This document shows, in pieces, positions 23,516 through 31,420 of a DNA stretch of 32,980 nt. The position numbers were made by a program, and so were the translations under genes. The notes under the pieces are model-generated. The model saw nothing but the letters and a program-made list of their open reading frames with translations, was not told the origin of the DNA and did no database searches. This DNA comes from Microcoleus sp. bin48.metabat.b7b8b9.023 (GTDB lineage Bacteria > Cyanobacteriota > Cyanobacteriia > Cyanobacteriales > Microcoleaceae). Numbering within the stretch: position 1 is the first letter of the stretch; every line of letters begins with the position of its first letter. The stretch is from positions 1 through 32,980 of the forward strand of contig NZ_JAAFKG010000074.1 of assembly GCF_013299185.1 (NCBI RefSeq). The letters run 5' to 3'.

Positions 23516-24088
23516 ATGCAACTAGCAGAGAGACACATCATTAAATCCAGCGAGAATCGTTTTGTTGAAATAGATGTACTAGCCTTTAAATCCAAAAATT
23601 TGTATAACGCTGCTAACTACGTTATCCCTCAAAGTTTTGTCTACGGATGGGGTTATATCAATTACAACGAAATGAATCGTTTGATGAAATCTCATCAAGC
23701 ATACAAAGAATTACCCGCCAAGGTAAGTCAACAAATATTAATGATATTAGACAAAAATTGGAAGTCTTTTTTTGAAGCAGTCAAAGCTTACAAAATCGAC
23801 TTGCGCGTGATTCACGGGTCGCCCGAAATTACCGAAGTACAAAGATAAAGTCAAGGGTCGGAATATTCTAGTCTATACGATTCAAGCCATTAGTAGCAAG
23901 CAACTAAAGAAAAGAATTATAAAACTTTCCGGTACTAATATTTTAATTAAAACCGAGGTAAAACCAAAGCGAATTTGTCAAATTAGATTAGTGCCAAAAT
24001 GTGATTCCTATGTAATAGAGGTAATTTACAATGCCTGTACCCAGCCGGAGTCCACCGTCGTCGAAAACCCAAAAGAATTAGTAGCTAT
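23516..24088 (+). pseudogene. tnpB: tnpB (IS200/IS605-type OrfB), frameshifted and 3'-truncated
   Basis: The first about 100 codons, behind a GGAGAG ribosome site, read as a TnpB N-terminus: MQLAERHIIKSSENRF, SKNLYNAANYVIPQSF, LPAKVSQQILMILDKNWKSFF. Near 23815 the frame slips by one. The continuation in another frame reads PKLPKYKDKVKGRNILVYTIQ, then ISSKQLKKRIIKLSGTNIL, then VIEVIYN and ELVAI, exactly what follows in TnpB up to the first RuvC segment. The match ends at about 24088, where an IS630-like sequence with a TATAGCAATCC end begins. All RuvC catalytic residues are therefore missing. The gene would have encoded an RNA-guided nuclease linked to transposon maintenance. Confidence 0.8.
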
Positions 24089-24946
24089 AGCAATCCTAAA
24101 TGATTTTCTATGTATAGGTGTACTGATGAATTTTCGGGAAATCAAATTTCTGTTCCTTGGTAAAAAACTCTCTCCAAAAATTTGACGATCTTAAAAGACT
24201 TACATAAATACCAATACCTTCGTAAAAAAAATTTAGCTTGTAACCAAATATCTTCAACTGGATTTTGTTCGGGAGCATTGGGAGCAAACAAAATACAAGT
24301 AATCGACCAATTATCAGGTTCTTTGTCAGCATTGACTGATAACAAATAATCTTTAAATTCTCCATATCTATGATAGCTAGCCCCATCCCAAATCAAGATA
24401 ATCCTCCGCCCTTTGTATTTATCTTGTAAGTATTTTATGAATTTAACTGTTGATTTTCCATCACCAGATTCATAGCCTTGAGCATGGAATTGTTTGGTTT
24501 GATAATTTAATGCACCAAAATAAGTTTGTCTATTTTTTTGATTGGTAATTGGGACTTCAATTCTTGTGTCAGATAGACCCCAAGCGTAGCCATTGATATC
24601 ACCATGAAGTAGATGACATTCATCTATAAAAAATACTATTGTTTCCCCAGATTCTATCTGGACATTGTTTTCAGACAAAGTATTGTTAATTTCTTCTCTC
24701 TTTGTCTTGACCAGTTCATTATCGGCTTTAGGATTAACTTTCTGAGTTCTTTTCCAGGTAATTTTTGCAATAGACAAAAGTTCATAGTAGCTCTATTTTG
24801 ATTTATATATGACACCAAACTCTTGGTCTAAATAATTAACTAGCTCATCGAAATCCCAAGATTCTTTATTCTTTAGCCATTCGATTACTTCAGTTTTCTG
24901 AAGAGACGTTAAATATCCTTTTGGCCCTTTATGCCCCAATACGGTT
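24088..24946 (-). mobile_element. Truncated IS630-type element (element 1)
   Basis: The left end TATAGCAATCCTAAATGA at about 24088 looks like an IS630-family terminal repeat inserted at a TA in tnpB. The right end is lost: the coding sequence stops matching near 24930 and is followed by CAATACGGTTTA and the TA where element 2 is inserted. Confidence 0.6.
24108..24935 (-). pseudogene. IS630-family transposase with three lesions
   Basis: The minus strand encodes a DDE transposase: VFFIDECHLL with the first Asp, LIWDGASYH with the second and NPVEDIW with the final acid. Three defects are visible. The N-terminal helix-turn-helix part is missing; similarity begins at GHKGPKGYLTSLQKTEVIEW. A TAG at 24793-24795 interrupts YKSK*SYYELL, where relatives have Gln, consistent with a single C-to-T change. 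Near 24150 a frameshift replaces the normal ending QKFDFPKIHQYTYT, still readable in another frame to 24108. An open frame from 24777 to 24142 remains, but it lacks the DNA-binding region and is not likely to function. Confidence 0.82.
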
Positions 24947-25014
24947 TAAGTAGGTCGGCGCAAAAAAAACGAACTATGTTAAGATAAGTAAACAAAGAGA
25001 ATAGATCTACTGAG

Positions 25015-25188
25015 CAATACTTCGGACAGTTTTAGATCTAATCTAGTATCTCAAACCCTTGATGGCTATAGGGATGACTATTTTTTCAATCTTTAAGTAA
25101 GCGCCCGCTCGTTTCAAAAAACCATTAAAAATGCCAGGGCTTACGCTTTAACGCTTACAGAGTCGTTAAAAAACTGTCCGAAGTATTG
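25015..25188. mobile_element. MITE with perfect 19-bp inverted repeats, nested in the IS630 leader
   Basis: CAATACTTCGGACAGTTTT (25015-25033) and AAAACTGTCCGAAGTATTG (25170-25188) are exact reverse complements. The hexamer ACTGAG stands directly outside both ends (25009-25014 and 25189-25194), which looks like a target-site duplication. The 136-bp interior has no reading frame. The right end is 18 bases before the transposase ATG. Confidence 0.72.
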
Positions 25189-25206
25189 ACTGAGGTAACT
25201 AAATAT

Positions 25207-26250
25207 ATGGGCGCTAGATTAAGGGTATTCCTGACTCAACAGCAAGACAAAACTCTCTTCCAACTCAGAACTGCGGATGTTCCACAAAAAGTTAAAGATA
25301 GAGCAGAAGTAATTAGATTAAATGCACATGGCTGGTACGTTGAAAAAATAGCTGCTCATTTTAATTGGACTTTACAAACAGTGAGAGAGGTTTTACATAA
25401 ATGGTCGAATCTAGGCATGGAAGGGCTTTGGGAGTTGCCTGGTCGAGGGGCAAAGCCAACGTGGAAAGACGAAGATATAGAGTTTTTAAAAGAAGCCCTC
25501 AAAAATGAATCACGTACATATAACAGTCTTCAATTAGTCCAGAAATTAGAAAAAGAACGTTCTGTCAAACTAAGTGCCGATCGATTAAGAAGGATACTAA
25601 AAAAAAGGGTTGTTTGGAAACGAGCCAGAAAAAGTCACAAAGGAAAACAAGACCCCATAGTACAAGAAACGAAGCAATCTGACTTAGATATGTTGCAATT
25701 AGAGGCAGCGGCGGGAGGAATTGACTTAAAGTATTTAGATGAATCAGGTTTTTGTGCGTGGAGTGAACCAGGCTATACTTATTACGAAATAGGTGAGCAG
25801 AAACGATTAGAACAAACGAAACGGCGTGGTCGTAGACTAAGTATTATAGGACTTCTTCAACTCTTAATCAGTTTTATTTATGGTTTAGTAATTGGGGGTG
25901 TTGATCGAAAAGCTTATATTAAAATGATGGAGCGAGAAGCGAAGGAAGCTGCTGAAATTGGACGACCGAGAGTAATTGTACAAGACAACGGCCCAATACA
26001 CCGATGCAAAGAAGTCCAAGAGTTATGGCCACATTGGGAAAAGCAAGGTTTATATATCTTCTTTTTGCCCAAGTATTGTTCGGAAATGAACCCCATTGAA
26101 TTGGAGTGGCAACATATTAAGAAAGATGAGTTAGCGGGACAAATGTTTGATGATGAATTAGAACTAGCCTATGCCGTAATTCATGGAGTAGAAGCTAGAG
26201 GACAGAGGGGAAATTACACCACTGAACGTCTTAAGTTTAACTCCAATTAA
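25207..26250 (+). CDS. IS630-family transposase, intact
   Basis: The 347-residue product has an N-terminal helix-turn-helix (about 27-70: RAEVIRLNAHGWYVEKIAAHFNWTLQTVREVLHKW), a second helical DNA-binding unit (about 85-135) and a complete DDE domain: Asp178 in KYLDESGF, Asp260 in VIVQDNGPIH and Glu298 in MNPIELEWQHIK. It cuts and pastes the surrounding element into TA sites. The ATG at 25207 is preferred, with GAGG about 13 bases upstream; a TTG at 25186 lies inside the nested MITE. No frameshift or stop is seen, so the element may be active. Confidence 0.9.
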   Translation: MGARLRVFLTQQQDKTLFQLRTADVPQKVKDRAEVIRLNAHGWYVEKIAAHFNWTLQTVREVLHKWSNLGMEGLWELPGRGAKPTWKDEDIEFLKEALKNESRTYNSLQLVQKLEKERSVKLSADRLRRILKKRVVWKRARKSHKGKQDPIVQETKQSDLDMLQLEAAAGGIDLKYLDESGFCAWSEPGYTYYEIGEQKRLEQTKRRGRRLSIIGLLQLLISFIYGLVIGGVDRKAYIKMMEREAKEAAEIGRPRVIVQDNGPIHRCKEVQELWPHWEKQGLYIFFLPKYCSEMNPIELEWQHIKKDELAGQMFDDELELAYAVIHGVEARGQRGNYTTERLKFNSN

Positions 26251-26301
26251 GTAGCTTAATGTTTTGTTACATAGATTGGTTTTTTCCCGCCTACCTACTT
26301 A

Positions 26302-26950
26302 TGCTAGTTTCTTAACTACGAATATTGTTCCTCAAGATTCCAAGGGAAATGGAGGTGCTTGGAGCGGTTTGGAAGAGAAACTACAGGATCTGGCGCGTCT
26401 TAAAAATGAAGGACAGCCAACACCTTATAAGTTCTATATCTCTTCTGGTGTGTACGGTTCTGGTGGTGGAGAGTTAACAAAATATTCTACTCCTCCTACT
26501 GTGACAGTTTTAAATGAAAGAGGAAGAGTTGTGGAAGCTCCACTTCAGGATAATCCCAATTCTTTTAAAAATTTCAAAACAGCGGACGGCACTCGAACGA
26601 TAACAGTTCCTAGTGCTCTCTGGAAAGTTGTGCTGGGATTCAAGCCAAATTCAACATCTGACAAGCCAGATTATCACTTTGCTTTTTGGATGCCGAACAA
26701 TTCCTATGAAATTCAGAAGAGCCTAGATTACACGACAAAAGATGCCAAGGGAAATATTATCGTCAAAAATAATACCTTGGGTTGGGAAGAGCGTTTAATT
26801 CCCATTGGCAAGCTAGAAGAAAGACTGAATGCAGATTTAGAAAAATCTGGCGACTCATTTAGATATGACTTTCTTTCTCAGATTAAAGACCCTAACAGCA
26901 AGGACAAAATGAAAAAAAACATATCCCTTCTTCCCCAAAAACCTGGTTAA
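26302..26950 (+). pseudogene. NucA-type DNA/RNA non-specific endonuclease, 5' part lost
   Basis: Directly after the IS630 boundary TA the frame reads ASFLTTNIVPQDSKGNGGAW, then SGLEEKLQDLARL, KFYISSGVYGSGG, VPSALWKVVLGFKP and, near the end, RYDFLSQIKDP. This is the C-terminal half of a beta-beta-alpha-metal nuclease of the NucA family, keeping the Asn and Glu of the metal-site region (N..W..LEE). The DRGH segment with the catalytic histidine and the signal peptide should precede it but are absent: on the other side of the IS is another transposon remnant, not nuclease sequence. The product is predicted inactive. A methionine at 26264 lies inside the IS and is not a natural start. Confidence 0.8.
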
Positions 26951-26989
26951 ACTAACTTCCTCTTTTGCTGAGGGTAGGTAATTAGTTGA

Positions 26990-27118
26990 TATAGCGCGTC
27001 TAAATCATTTGTATAGATATGTAGGGGCGATGCCAAGAGTGCCTGCCCTGACAATCACGGGGTTCTTCAGGGGGGATTACCCTTACAAAGATTATACAAC
27101 TCATTTAGACGTGCTATA
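26990..27118. mobile_element. MITE with 26-bp imperfect inverted repeats
   Basis: TATAGCGCGTCTAAATCATT (26990 onward) pairs with the sequence ending at 27118, whose complement begins TATAGCACGTCTAAATGAGT. The two 26-bp ends differ at about four positions. The 129-bp element has no gene; TATA-like ends point to IS630-type mobilisation. It ends 12 bases from the stop codon of the next gene. Confidence 0.7.
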
Positions 27119-27129
27119 GTAGCTACGAA

Positions 27130-27810
27130 TTAGTCTTCACTATTCCAAATAGTACCATCGGGCATGATGGTATCTTTAAAGTGAGCATCTGTAAAAATAG
27201 CCATTTCAGATTTGTTAGCTCTAATTTCATCCAGATCCAACTCAGTACCAAAAAAGTTAGTTCTCGTCAAGTCAGCCCGATAAAAACGAACGCTATCTTT
27301 AAACTTAGCATTCCTAAAATCACTATCGGTTAAGTTAGCATCACCAAAACTTGTCTCAATCATCTCGGCTCCACTTAAGTTTGCTCTACTCAAATTCGCG
27401 TCGTAAAACTTAGTCTCCTGCAAATCGGTTTGAGTCAAATTCGCCCCAGTCAAATCCGCTCTGTCAAAGTTAGCTCGCCACAGACAAGCTTCGCTCAGGT
27501 TAGCCCCACTCAAATCCGCATCTTCAAAATGTGCGTAGGCCAAGTCGAGGTCGCTCAAATCTGAGCCACTAAAATTGATTCCTTCTCCGTAAAAAACCAG
27601 GGATCGTAAGTCACTTTCCTTGAAGTTAGCTCCACTCAAGTTCACTCCACTTAAGTAGCGCTCCTTAGACTGCTCGTTGCTCAATTTCACTTTAATCAAA
27701 GAAAAGTCTCTCTCCCCAGCCTCATAGCGCCTCAGCACTTCTTCCAACCACAAATGTTTTCTACTGTTGTATATTCTGATATATTCTGCTTCTTTTTCTT
27801 CTTCGTTCAT
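27130..27810 (-). CDS. Pentapeptide-repeat protein
   Basis: The 226-residue product has a charged helical N-terminus (1-50, including LEEVLRRYEAGERDFS), then A(D/N)LXX pentapeptides from about residue 53 to 190. They are interrupted by less regular stretches, and the protein ends in the DTIMPDGTIW motif. The GERDFS opening and MPDGT ending are shared with the protein at 305-949, so both belong to the same cytoplasmic subfamily. No signal peptide or enzymatic domain is present; function is unknown. The ATG at 27810 is the only good start; no ribosome site is evident. Confidence 0.85.
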   Translation of the reverse strand: MNEEEKEAEYIRIYNSRKHLWLEEVLRRYEAGERDFSLIKVKLSNEQSKERYLSGVNLSGANFKESDLRSLVFYGEGINFSGSDLSDLDLAYAHFEDADLSGANLSEACLWRANFDRADLTGANLTQTDLQETKFYDANLSRANLSGAEMIETSFGDANLTDSDFRNAKFKDSVRFYRADLTRTNFFGTELDLDEIRANKSEMAIFTDAHFKDTIMPDGTIWNSED

Positions 27811-28008
27811 GACTTTATTTCTAGAATCTGTTGAGAATAAAAATGTTGATACTACTAAAATAACTCAATCTTTGAAGGCTCACAAGGAAGAACAGCAAGC
27901 GCGGCTGGCAGCGGATTCAGCTTTGCGATCGCTCTTAGGAATGGCAATTTAATAACTTAAGCAATCTCGAACTTTCAATCCTTGCCTGCAAAGCTAGCGG
28001 GCGTAAAG

Positions 28009-28137
28009 ATGCTGAAATTATTGAATTTTTATTCCTTAACTCAACTTTTAAATTCTGGGATGAATATAGAACAGGTGGCGCAAATGATGAATTTATCGAC
28101 TTTGGAGGTGAGACGATTGGTTGGAGAAAACTTTTGA
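28009..28137 (+). pseudogene. Short remnant resembling the C-terminus of Rpn/PD-(D/E)XK nucleases
   Basis: Forty-two codons read MLKLLNFYSLTQLLNSGMNI, then EQVAQMMNLSTLEVRRLVGE and a stop. The pattern LL..GMxxEQVAxxxxLSxxEVRxL is the helical tail common in cyanobacterial Rpn-family recombination-promoting nucleases. The nuclease domain is absent, so this is either a relic or a stand-alone small protein; I favour a relic. An open 47-codon frame just upstream (27809-27952) is unassigned. Confidence 0.35.
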
Positions 28138-28151
28138 GTGCATTGATAACA

Positions 28152-28175
28152 GTAAGGTGCGCGGGCGCACCTTAC
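28152..28175. repeat. Perfect 11-bp palindrome
   Basis: GTAAGGTGCGC and GCGCACCTTAC are separated by GG. The hairpin lies 14 bases after the small relic's stop and is likely a dispersed palindromic repeat. Confidence 0.6.
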
Positions 28176-28202
28176 ATCACAAAATATGAACAGTCAACAG
28201 TC

Positions 28203-28503
28203 AATAATTAATATTATGTCCCCTCGAATTACCATAATTAAGATTGGTTTGTAGTGAGGACTTCAGTCCTCTCCTCGGATTTGGATGCGGACTAAAGTCC
28301 TCACTACAAACCGTTTTTATGGTAATTGACACGGCGCGGACTAAAGTCCTCACTACAAACCGTTTTTATGGCGGATAATTGACACGGCGCGGACTAAAGT
28401 CCTCACTACAAACCGTTTTTATGGCGGATAATTGACACGGCGCGGACTAAAGTCCTCACTACAAACCGTTTTTATGGTAATTGACAGGACATAATATCAA
28501 TTA
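28203..28503. repeat. Amplified GTAGTGAGGAC-family hairpin repeat (copy 2)
   Basis: The left arm begins AATAATTAATATTATGTCC at 28203; the right end at about 28486-28505 is its near-exact reverse complement (one mismatch). Inside are a GGTTTGTAGTGAGGACTTCA arm and then four right arms (GGACTAAAGTCCTCACTACA), starting at 28289, 28338, 28391 and 28444, spaced 49, 53 and 53 bp with GGTAATTGACACGGCGC-type spacers. The block lies just downstream of the mrdA stop. It is the largest of three members of this family in the window and holds no gene. Confidence 0.8.
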
Positions 28504-30321
28504 TTATTTGAAAGGCTTATTAGTAGGTTTAAAACCTTGCTTTTGAAAATAGGTTTTAAAGACCTCGTGAGCAATTGGTGCGGCCGAGACAGCACCAAAT
28601 CCGCCTCCTTCGACTATAACTGCGATCGCAACTTCCGGCTTGTCAGCGGGTGCAAAACCTACATACATAGAATTGTCAGGATGACCGGGCATTTCCACAG
28701 TCCCTGTCTTACCAGCACTTAAAGGAATTGTACCGTCATTCAGACCGCGGCCTGTACCCTTTTTCACCACGTCAACTAATCCTTCTTTGATGACCTTTAA
28801 AGTAGAAGGTTTAATTCCTGTTGGGATTTTTTTCGTGAGGGGTGTATTGGTTTGAGATGCCAACAAGTGCGGCTGCACTCGCGAACCGCCGTTAGCAATT
28901 GTTGATACCATAACTGCTAATTCTAGGGGAGTACAAAGTACCAAGCCTTGACCGATCGCCATTGTGACGGTATCGCCCACATACCAATCTTCCTTGTACA
29001 TTTTCTTTTTCTCTGCTGGCGTGGGCACTTGACCGTGATTGGCGCCGTCTATCCCCAAAATATCTAAATTAATCGTCCCGCCAATCCCCATTTTAGACGC
29101 CCATTTCGACATTTGTTCCGGGCCTGCCGCCATGCCTACTTGATAGAAAAATGTATTGCTGCTAAAGGCCAAAGCATCGCGGAAACCGATAACACCTTGA
29201 CCCGCGCCGTGTTCGTTGAAAGAAATGCCACCGATCGTAATTGAAGAAGATGATAGTAAAGTCGAGTCAGGAGCAAACTTGCCCGATTCCATCCCGGCGA
29301 CAGAAGTTACAATTTTAAAAGTGCTGCCGACTGGATAGCCTTGAACAGCGCGATTTAAAAATGGTTTTTCTGGCCCTTGCAGTCTATCCCATTCTTTTTG
29401 AGTCACCTTGCGGGTGAAAATGTTGGGGTCAAATGTCGGCCAACTACCCATTGTTAACAGTGCTCCGGTCTTCACGTCGATCGCTACAACGGCACCCAGG
29501 CGATCGCCCAAAGCTTTTTCGGCAGTTTTTTGCATATCTAAATCTAAGGTTAGCTGCACGGGTTTGCCGGGAATAGGGTCTTTTATACCTAAGTCTTGGA
29601 TTTCTTCCCCCTTAGCATTCACCTCAATTAAGCGGTTTCCCCAAACGCCTTCTAAAGTTGAATTAACTAATTTTTCAACTCCCATCTGACCGACGATCAT
29701 GCCCATCGGATATGCTGGATTAGCTTTTAATTGATCTAAACTAGCTTCACCGACGTATCCCAAAACGTGAGCTGCTAATTCTTGGTTGGGATTGTCTCGG
29801 CTCGATTCGGAGCGAATTTCAACTCCTCGCAAAGTATTAGCTTGTTCTCCCAAAGCGACGAAAGTACCGATATCAATATTTTTACTGATTCGCACTGGTA
29901 GGGCTGATTTGTAGCCTGCTTCATCGATTTTTTTGATGATTTCGGTGGCGGGAAGTTTGACGATCGGGCTCAGTGTAGCCACGACTTCTTGCCACTCTTG
30001 GGGCGATCGCTCTTTTGGCCACAAATACACCGATCGCGATACGCGGCTCGCTGCCAAAATTTTGCCGTTGCGATCTACAATTTGACCGCGATTAGCTGCG
30101 ACTGAGACAGGGCGAATGCGGTTATTTTCCGCCCGCTGTCGGTTGTATGATCCCTGTACCAGTTGCAATTCGGCTAGACGAAAGATCGGCATCCCCACCA
30201 TGGTAGTGACTATTAGCATAAAAATCATCACTTGGAGCGATCGACTGCGTTGCTGTCGAGGATTGTCCGAGGTATTTTTGTTTAATCGGACTTTAGAGTT
30301 AAAAGAAAAATCGCTAGCCAT
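28504..30321 (-). CDS. mrdA: Penicillin-binding protein 2 (peptidoglycan D,D-transpeptidase)
   Basis: The 605-residue class B PBP cross-links peptidoglycan during cell elongation. It has a cytoplasmic basic tail, one membrane anchor (30-50), a dimerisation/pedestal region (60-250, with ANRGQIVDRNGKILA) and the transpeptidase domain. The active-site motifs are Ser333-xx-Lys336 (VGSTFK), SSN (387-389) and KTG (538-540), in normal spacing. The family partner is the SEDS glycosyltransferase RodA, not in this window. The order of motifs and the pedestal suit MrdA rather than FtsI. The stop lies directly beside the repeat block at 28.2-28.5 kb. Confidence 0.94.
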   Translation of the reverse strand: MASDFSFNSKVRLNKNTSDNPRQQRSRSLQVMIFMLIVTTMVGMPIFRLAELQLVQGSYNRQRAENNRIRPVSVAANRGQIVDRNGKILAASRVSRSVYLWPKERSPQEWQEVVATLSPIVKLPATEIIKKIDEAGYKSALPVRISKNIDIGTFVALGEQANTLRGVEIRSESSRDNPNQELAAHVLGYVGEASLDQLKANPAYPMGMIVGQMGVEKLVNSTLEGVWGNRLIEVNAKGEEIQDLGIKDPIPGKPVQLTLDLDMQKTAEKALGDRLGAVVAIDVKTGALLTMGSWPTFDPNIFTRKVTQKEWDRLQGPEKPFLNRAVQGYPVGSTFKIVTSVAGMESGKFAPDSTLLSSSSITIGGISFNEHGAGQGVIGFRDALAFSSNTFFYQVGMAAGPEQMSKWASKMGIGGTINLDILGIDGANHGQVPTPAEKKKMYKEDWYVGDTVTMAIGQGLVLCTPLELAVMVSTIANGGSRVQPHLLASQTNTPLTKKIPTGIKPSTLKVIKEGLVDVVKKGTGRGLNDGTIPLSAGKTGTVEMPGHPDNSMYVGFAPADKPEVAIAVIVEGGGFGAVSAAPIAHEVFKTYFQKQGFKPTNKPFK

Positions 30322-30507
30322 ATTAATTAATCTGCTCTTTGATTCAATTAACAGGCAGATCTAATTCTCATCCGGATTATTTCGCCCAGGATACAGCGAT
30401 GACAACTTTTAGCTCTTTAGTGACCGACATAAATATGTCTATTGGCAGAGACATAAGTGCGTAAAATCCCGTAGAGTTTTTGTTCTACAATTTTATGCTT
30501 TTTTTGA

Positions 30508-30641
30508 TATTGCCAGAAATAATTGCTTGAAAGCCTCTGGGTTTGGCGTAGAAATTAAAATCAGACGATTCATTACTCCAATCCTCGGACTTCCAGCTAG
30601 AGGTTGCTGTCAATTGTCAACTGTCAACTGTCAACTGTCAA
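30508..30641. repeat. ~150-bp dispersed repeat ending in CTGTCAA heptamers (copy B)
   Basis: CAGAAATAATTGCTTGAAAG ... GATTCATTACTCCAATCCTCGG ... TAGAGGT is followed by five heptamers (CTGTCAA, one as TTGTCAA) at 30607-30641. It matches copy A at 12405-12560 in order and orientation. The last heptamers overlap the 3' end of nanE. The upstream part of the gap, 30322-30507, contains no gene. Confidence 0.7.
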
Positions 30642-31310
30642 CTGAATGAACGACGCATAGGCTGTCACCTTAAGATCAATTCCAGTAATATCTCCACCGA
30701 CAACAACAGCCGTTGCTCCTAAATTCAATGCTTTTTTAGCCATGGAGGGCCCAGAGATTCCGCCTTCGCAGATAACGGGAACCTTGAGCTTTGCTACCAT
30801 TTGCGCTAGCAAATCAAATCCGGGCGGCGAGAAACTTTCTGTTTGGGGTGTGTAGCCAAAAAGAGTAGTACCGACAGTATCTGCACCAGCTTCAGCAGCG
30901 GCGATCGCAGATTCTATAGTATCTACATCCGCCATGACTAATTTCCCTAATTCTTTGTGAATGCGATCGATTAATGTCTTTAAGTCTTCGCCAGCAGGGC
31001 GGTTTCGCAAAGTCGCATCAATGGCAATAATATCTGCTCCTGCAAGTGCGATCGCCCGCGCGTCTTCAAACCGAGGAGTAATGTAAATCTCGCATCCCGG
31101 CAATTGCTGCTTCCAAATGCCAATTATAGGAGCCGATACCTGTTGTCGCACCGCTGCAACGTGAGCCGGGGTGTCAATCCGCACGCCCGATGCACCTCGA
31201 TTGATGGCGGCGCGAGCCATTGCTGCAATCACGATCGGATCGTGCAGCGGCGAATCAGCAGGTGCTTGACAAGAAACAATTAATCCTGTGGGAATTTGAC
31301 AGTTAATCAT
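30624..31310 (-). CDS. nanE: N-acylglucosamine-6-phosphate 2-epimerase (NanE-like)
   Basis: The 228-residue TIM-barrel product matches NanE: GLIVSCQAPADSPLHDP, INRGASGVRIDTPAHV, the catalytic lysine Lys67 in PIIGIWKQ, GADIIAIDATLRNRP, MADVDTIESA, GTTLFGYT and the catalytic Glu182 in CEGGIS, ending with a VVVGGDIT phosphate loop. It interconverts N-acetylmannosamine-6-phosphate and N-acetylglucosamine-6-phosphate. No other sialic-acid genes are near, so its role may be amino-sugar recycling. The start is the ATG at 31310; the frame continues upstream only through GGGGCAT heptamers. The last residues, QLTVDS, and the TGA are encoded by CTGTCAA heptamers. Confidence 0.9.
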   Translation of the reverse strand: MINCQIPTGLIVSCQAPADSPLHDPIVIAAMARAAINRGASGVRIDTPAHVAAVRQQVSAPIIGIWKQQLPGCEIYITPRFEDARAIALAGADIIAIDATLRNRPAGEDLKTLIDRIHKELGKLVMADVDTIESAIAAAEAGADTVGTTLFGYTPQTESFSPPGFDLLAQMVAKLKVPVICEGGISGPSMAKKALNLGATAVVVGGDITGIDLKVTAYASFIQLTVDS

Positions 31311-31321
31311 GGGGAAGGGGG

Positions 31322-31384
31322 AATTGGGAATTGGGCGAAGCGAAGCGGAGGGATGGGGCATGGGGCATGGGGCATGGGGCATTG
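31322..31384. repeat. STRR heptanucleotide runs upstream of nanE
   Basis: AATTGGG copies (31322-31336) are followed by a GCGAAGCGAAGCGG stretch and about four tandem GGGGCAT copies (31354-31383). They lie immediately 5' of nanE, on the leader side. Confidence 0.75.
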
Positions 31385-31420
31385 GGCTTTTTTGTAATTT
31401 ATTCCCTGTGCCCTATGGGT

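Larger units (their letters stand above)
24949..26299 (+). mobile_element. Apparently complete IS630-family insertion sequence (element 2)
   Basis: The left end AGTAGGTCGGCGCAAAAAAA and the reverse complement of the right end, AGTAGGTAGGCGGGAAAAAA, are imperfect inverted repeats of about 30 bp (both continue to a shared CTATGT). The element is bordered by TA on both sides (24947-24948 and 26300-26301), the target duplication of the IS630/Tc1 superfamily. Size is 1351 bp with one transposase gene. Inside its left end sits a smaller inverted-repeat element at 25015-25188. Confidence 0.8.

Noticed and set aside
26264..26301. Start of the nuclease remnant at 26264
   Set aside because: Those codons lie inside the right end of the IS630 element; nuclease similarity begins immediately after the TA at 26300-26301.
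27767..27952. 61-codon plus-strand frame overlapping the start of the third pentapeptide gene
   Set aside because: It overlaps the 5' end of a real gene in antisense; only the part after 27811 is outside it, and that has no recognisable family, so I did not call a gene.
28289..28490. Possible CRISPR array (regular repeats of about 50 bp)
   Set aside because: The intervening sequences are themselves repeated (GGTAATTGACACGGCGC type), the repeats are hairpin arms, only four copies exist and no cas gene is near. It is a tandem amplification of a dispersed repeat.
31311..31382. N-terminal extension of NanE
   Set aside because: It is translated GGGGCAT and AATTGGG heptamer repeats (MPHAPCPMPH...), not protein-like; NanE homology begins at the ATG of 31310.
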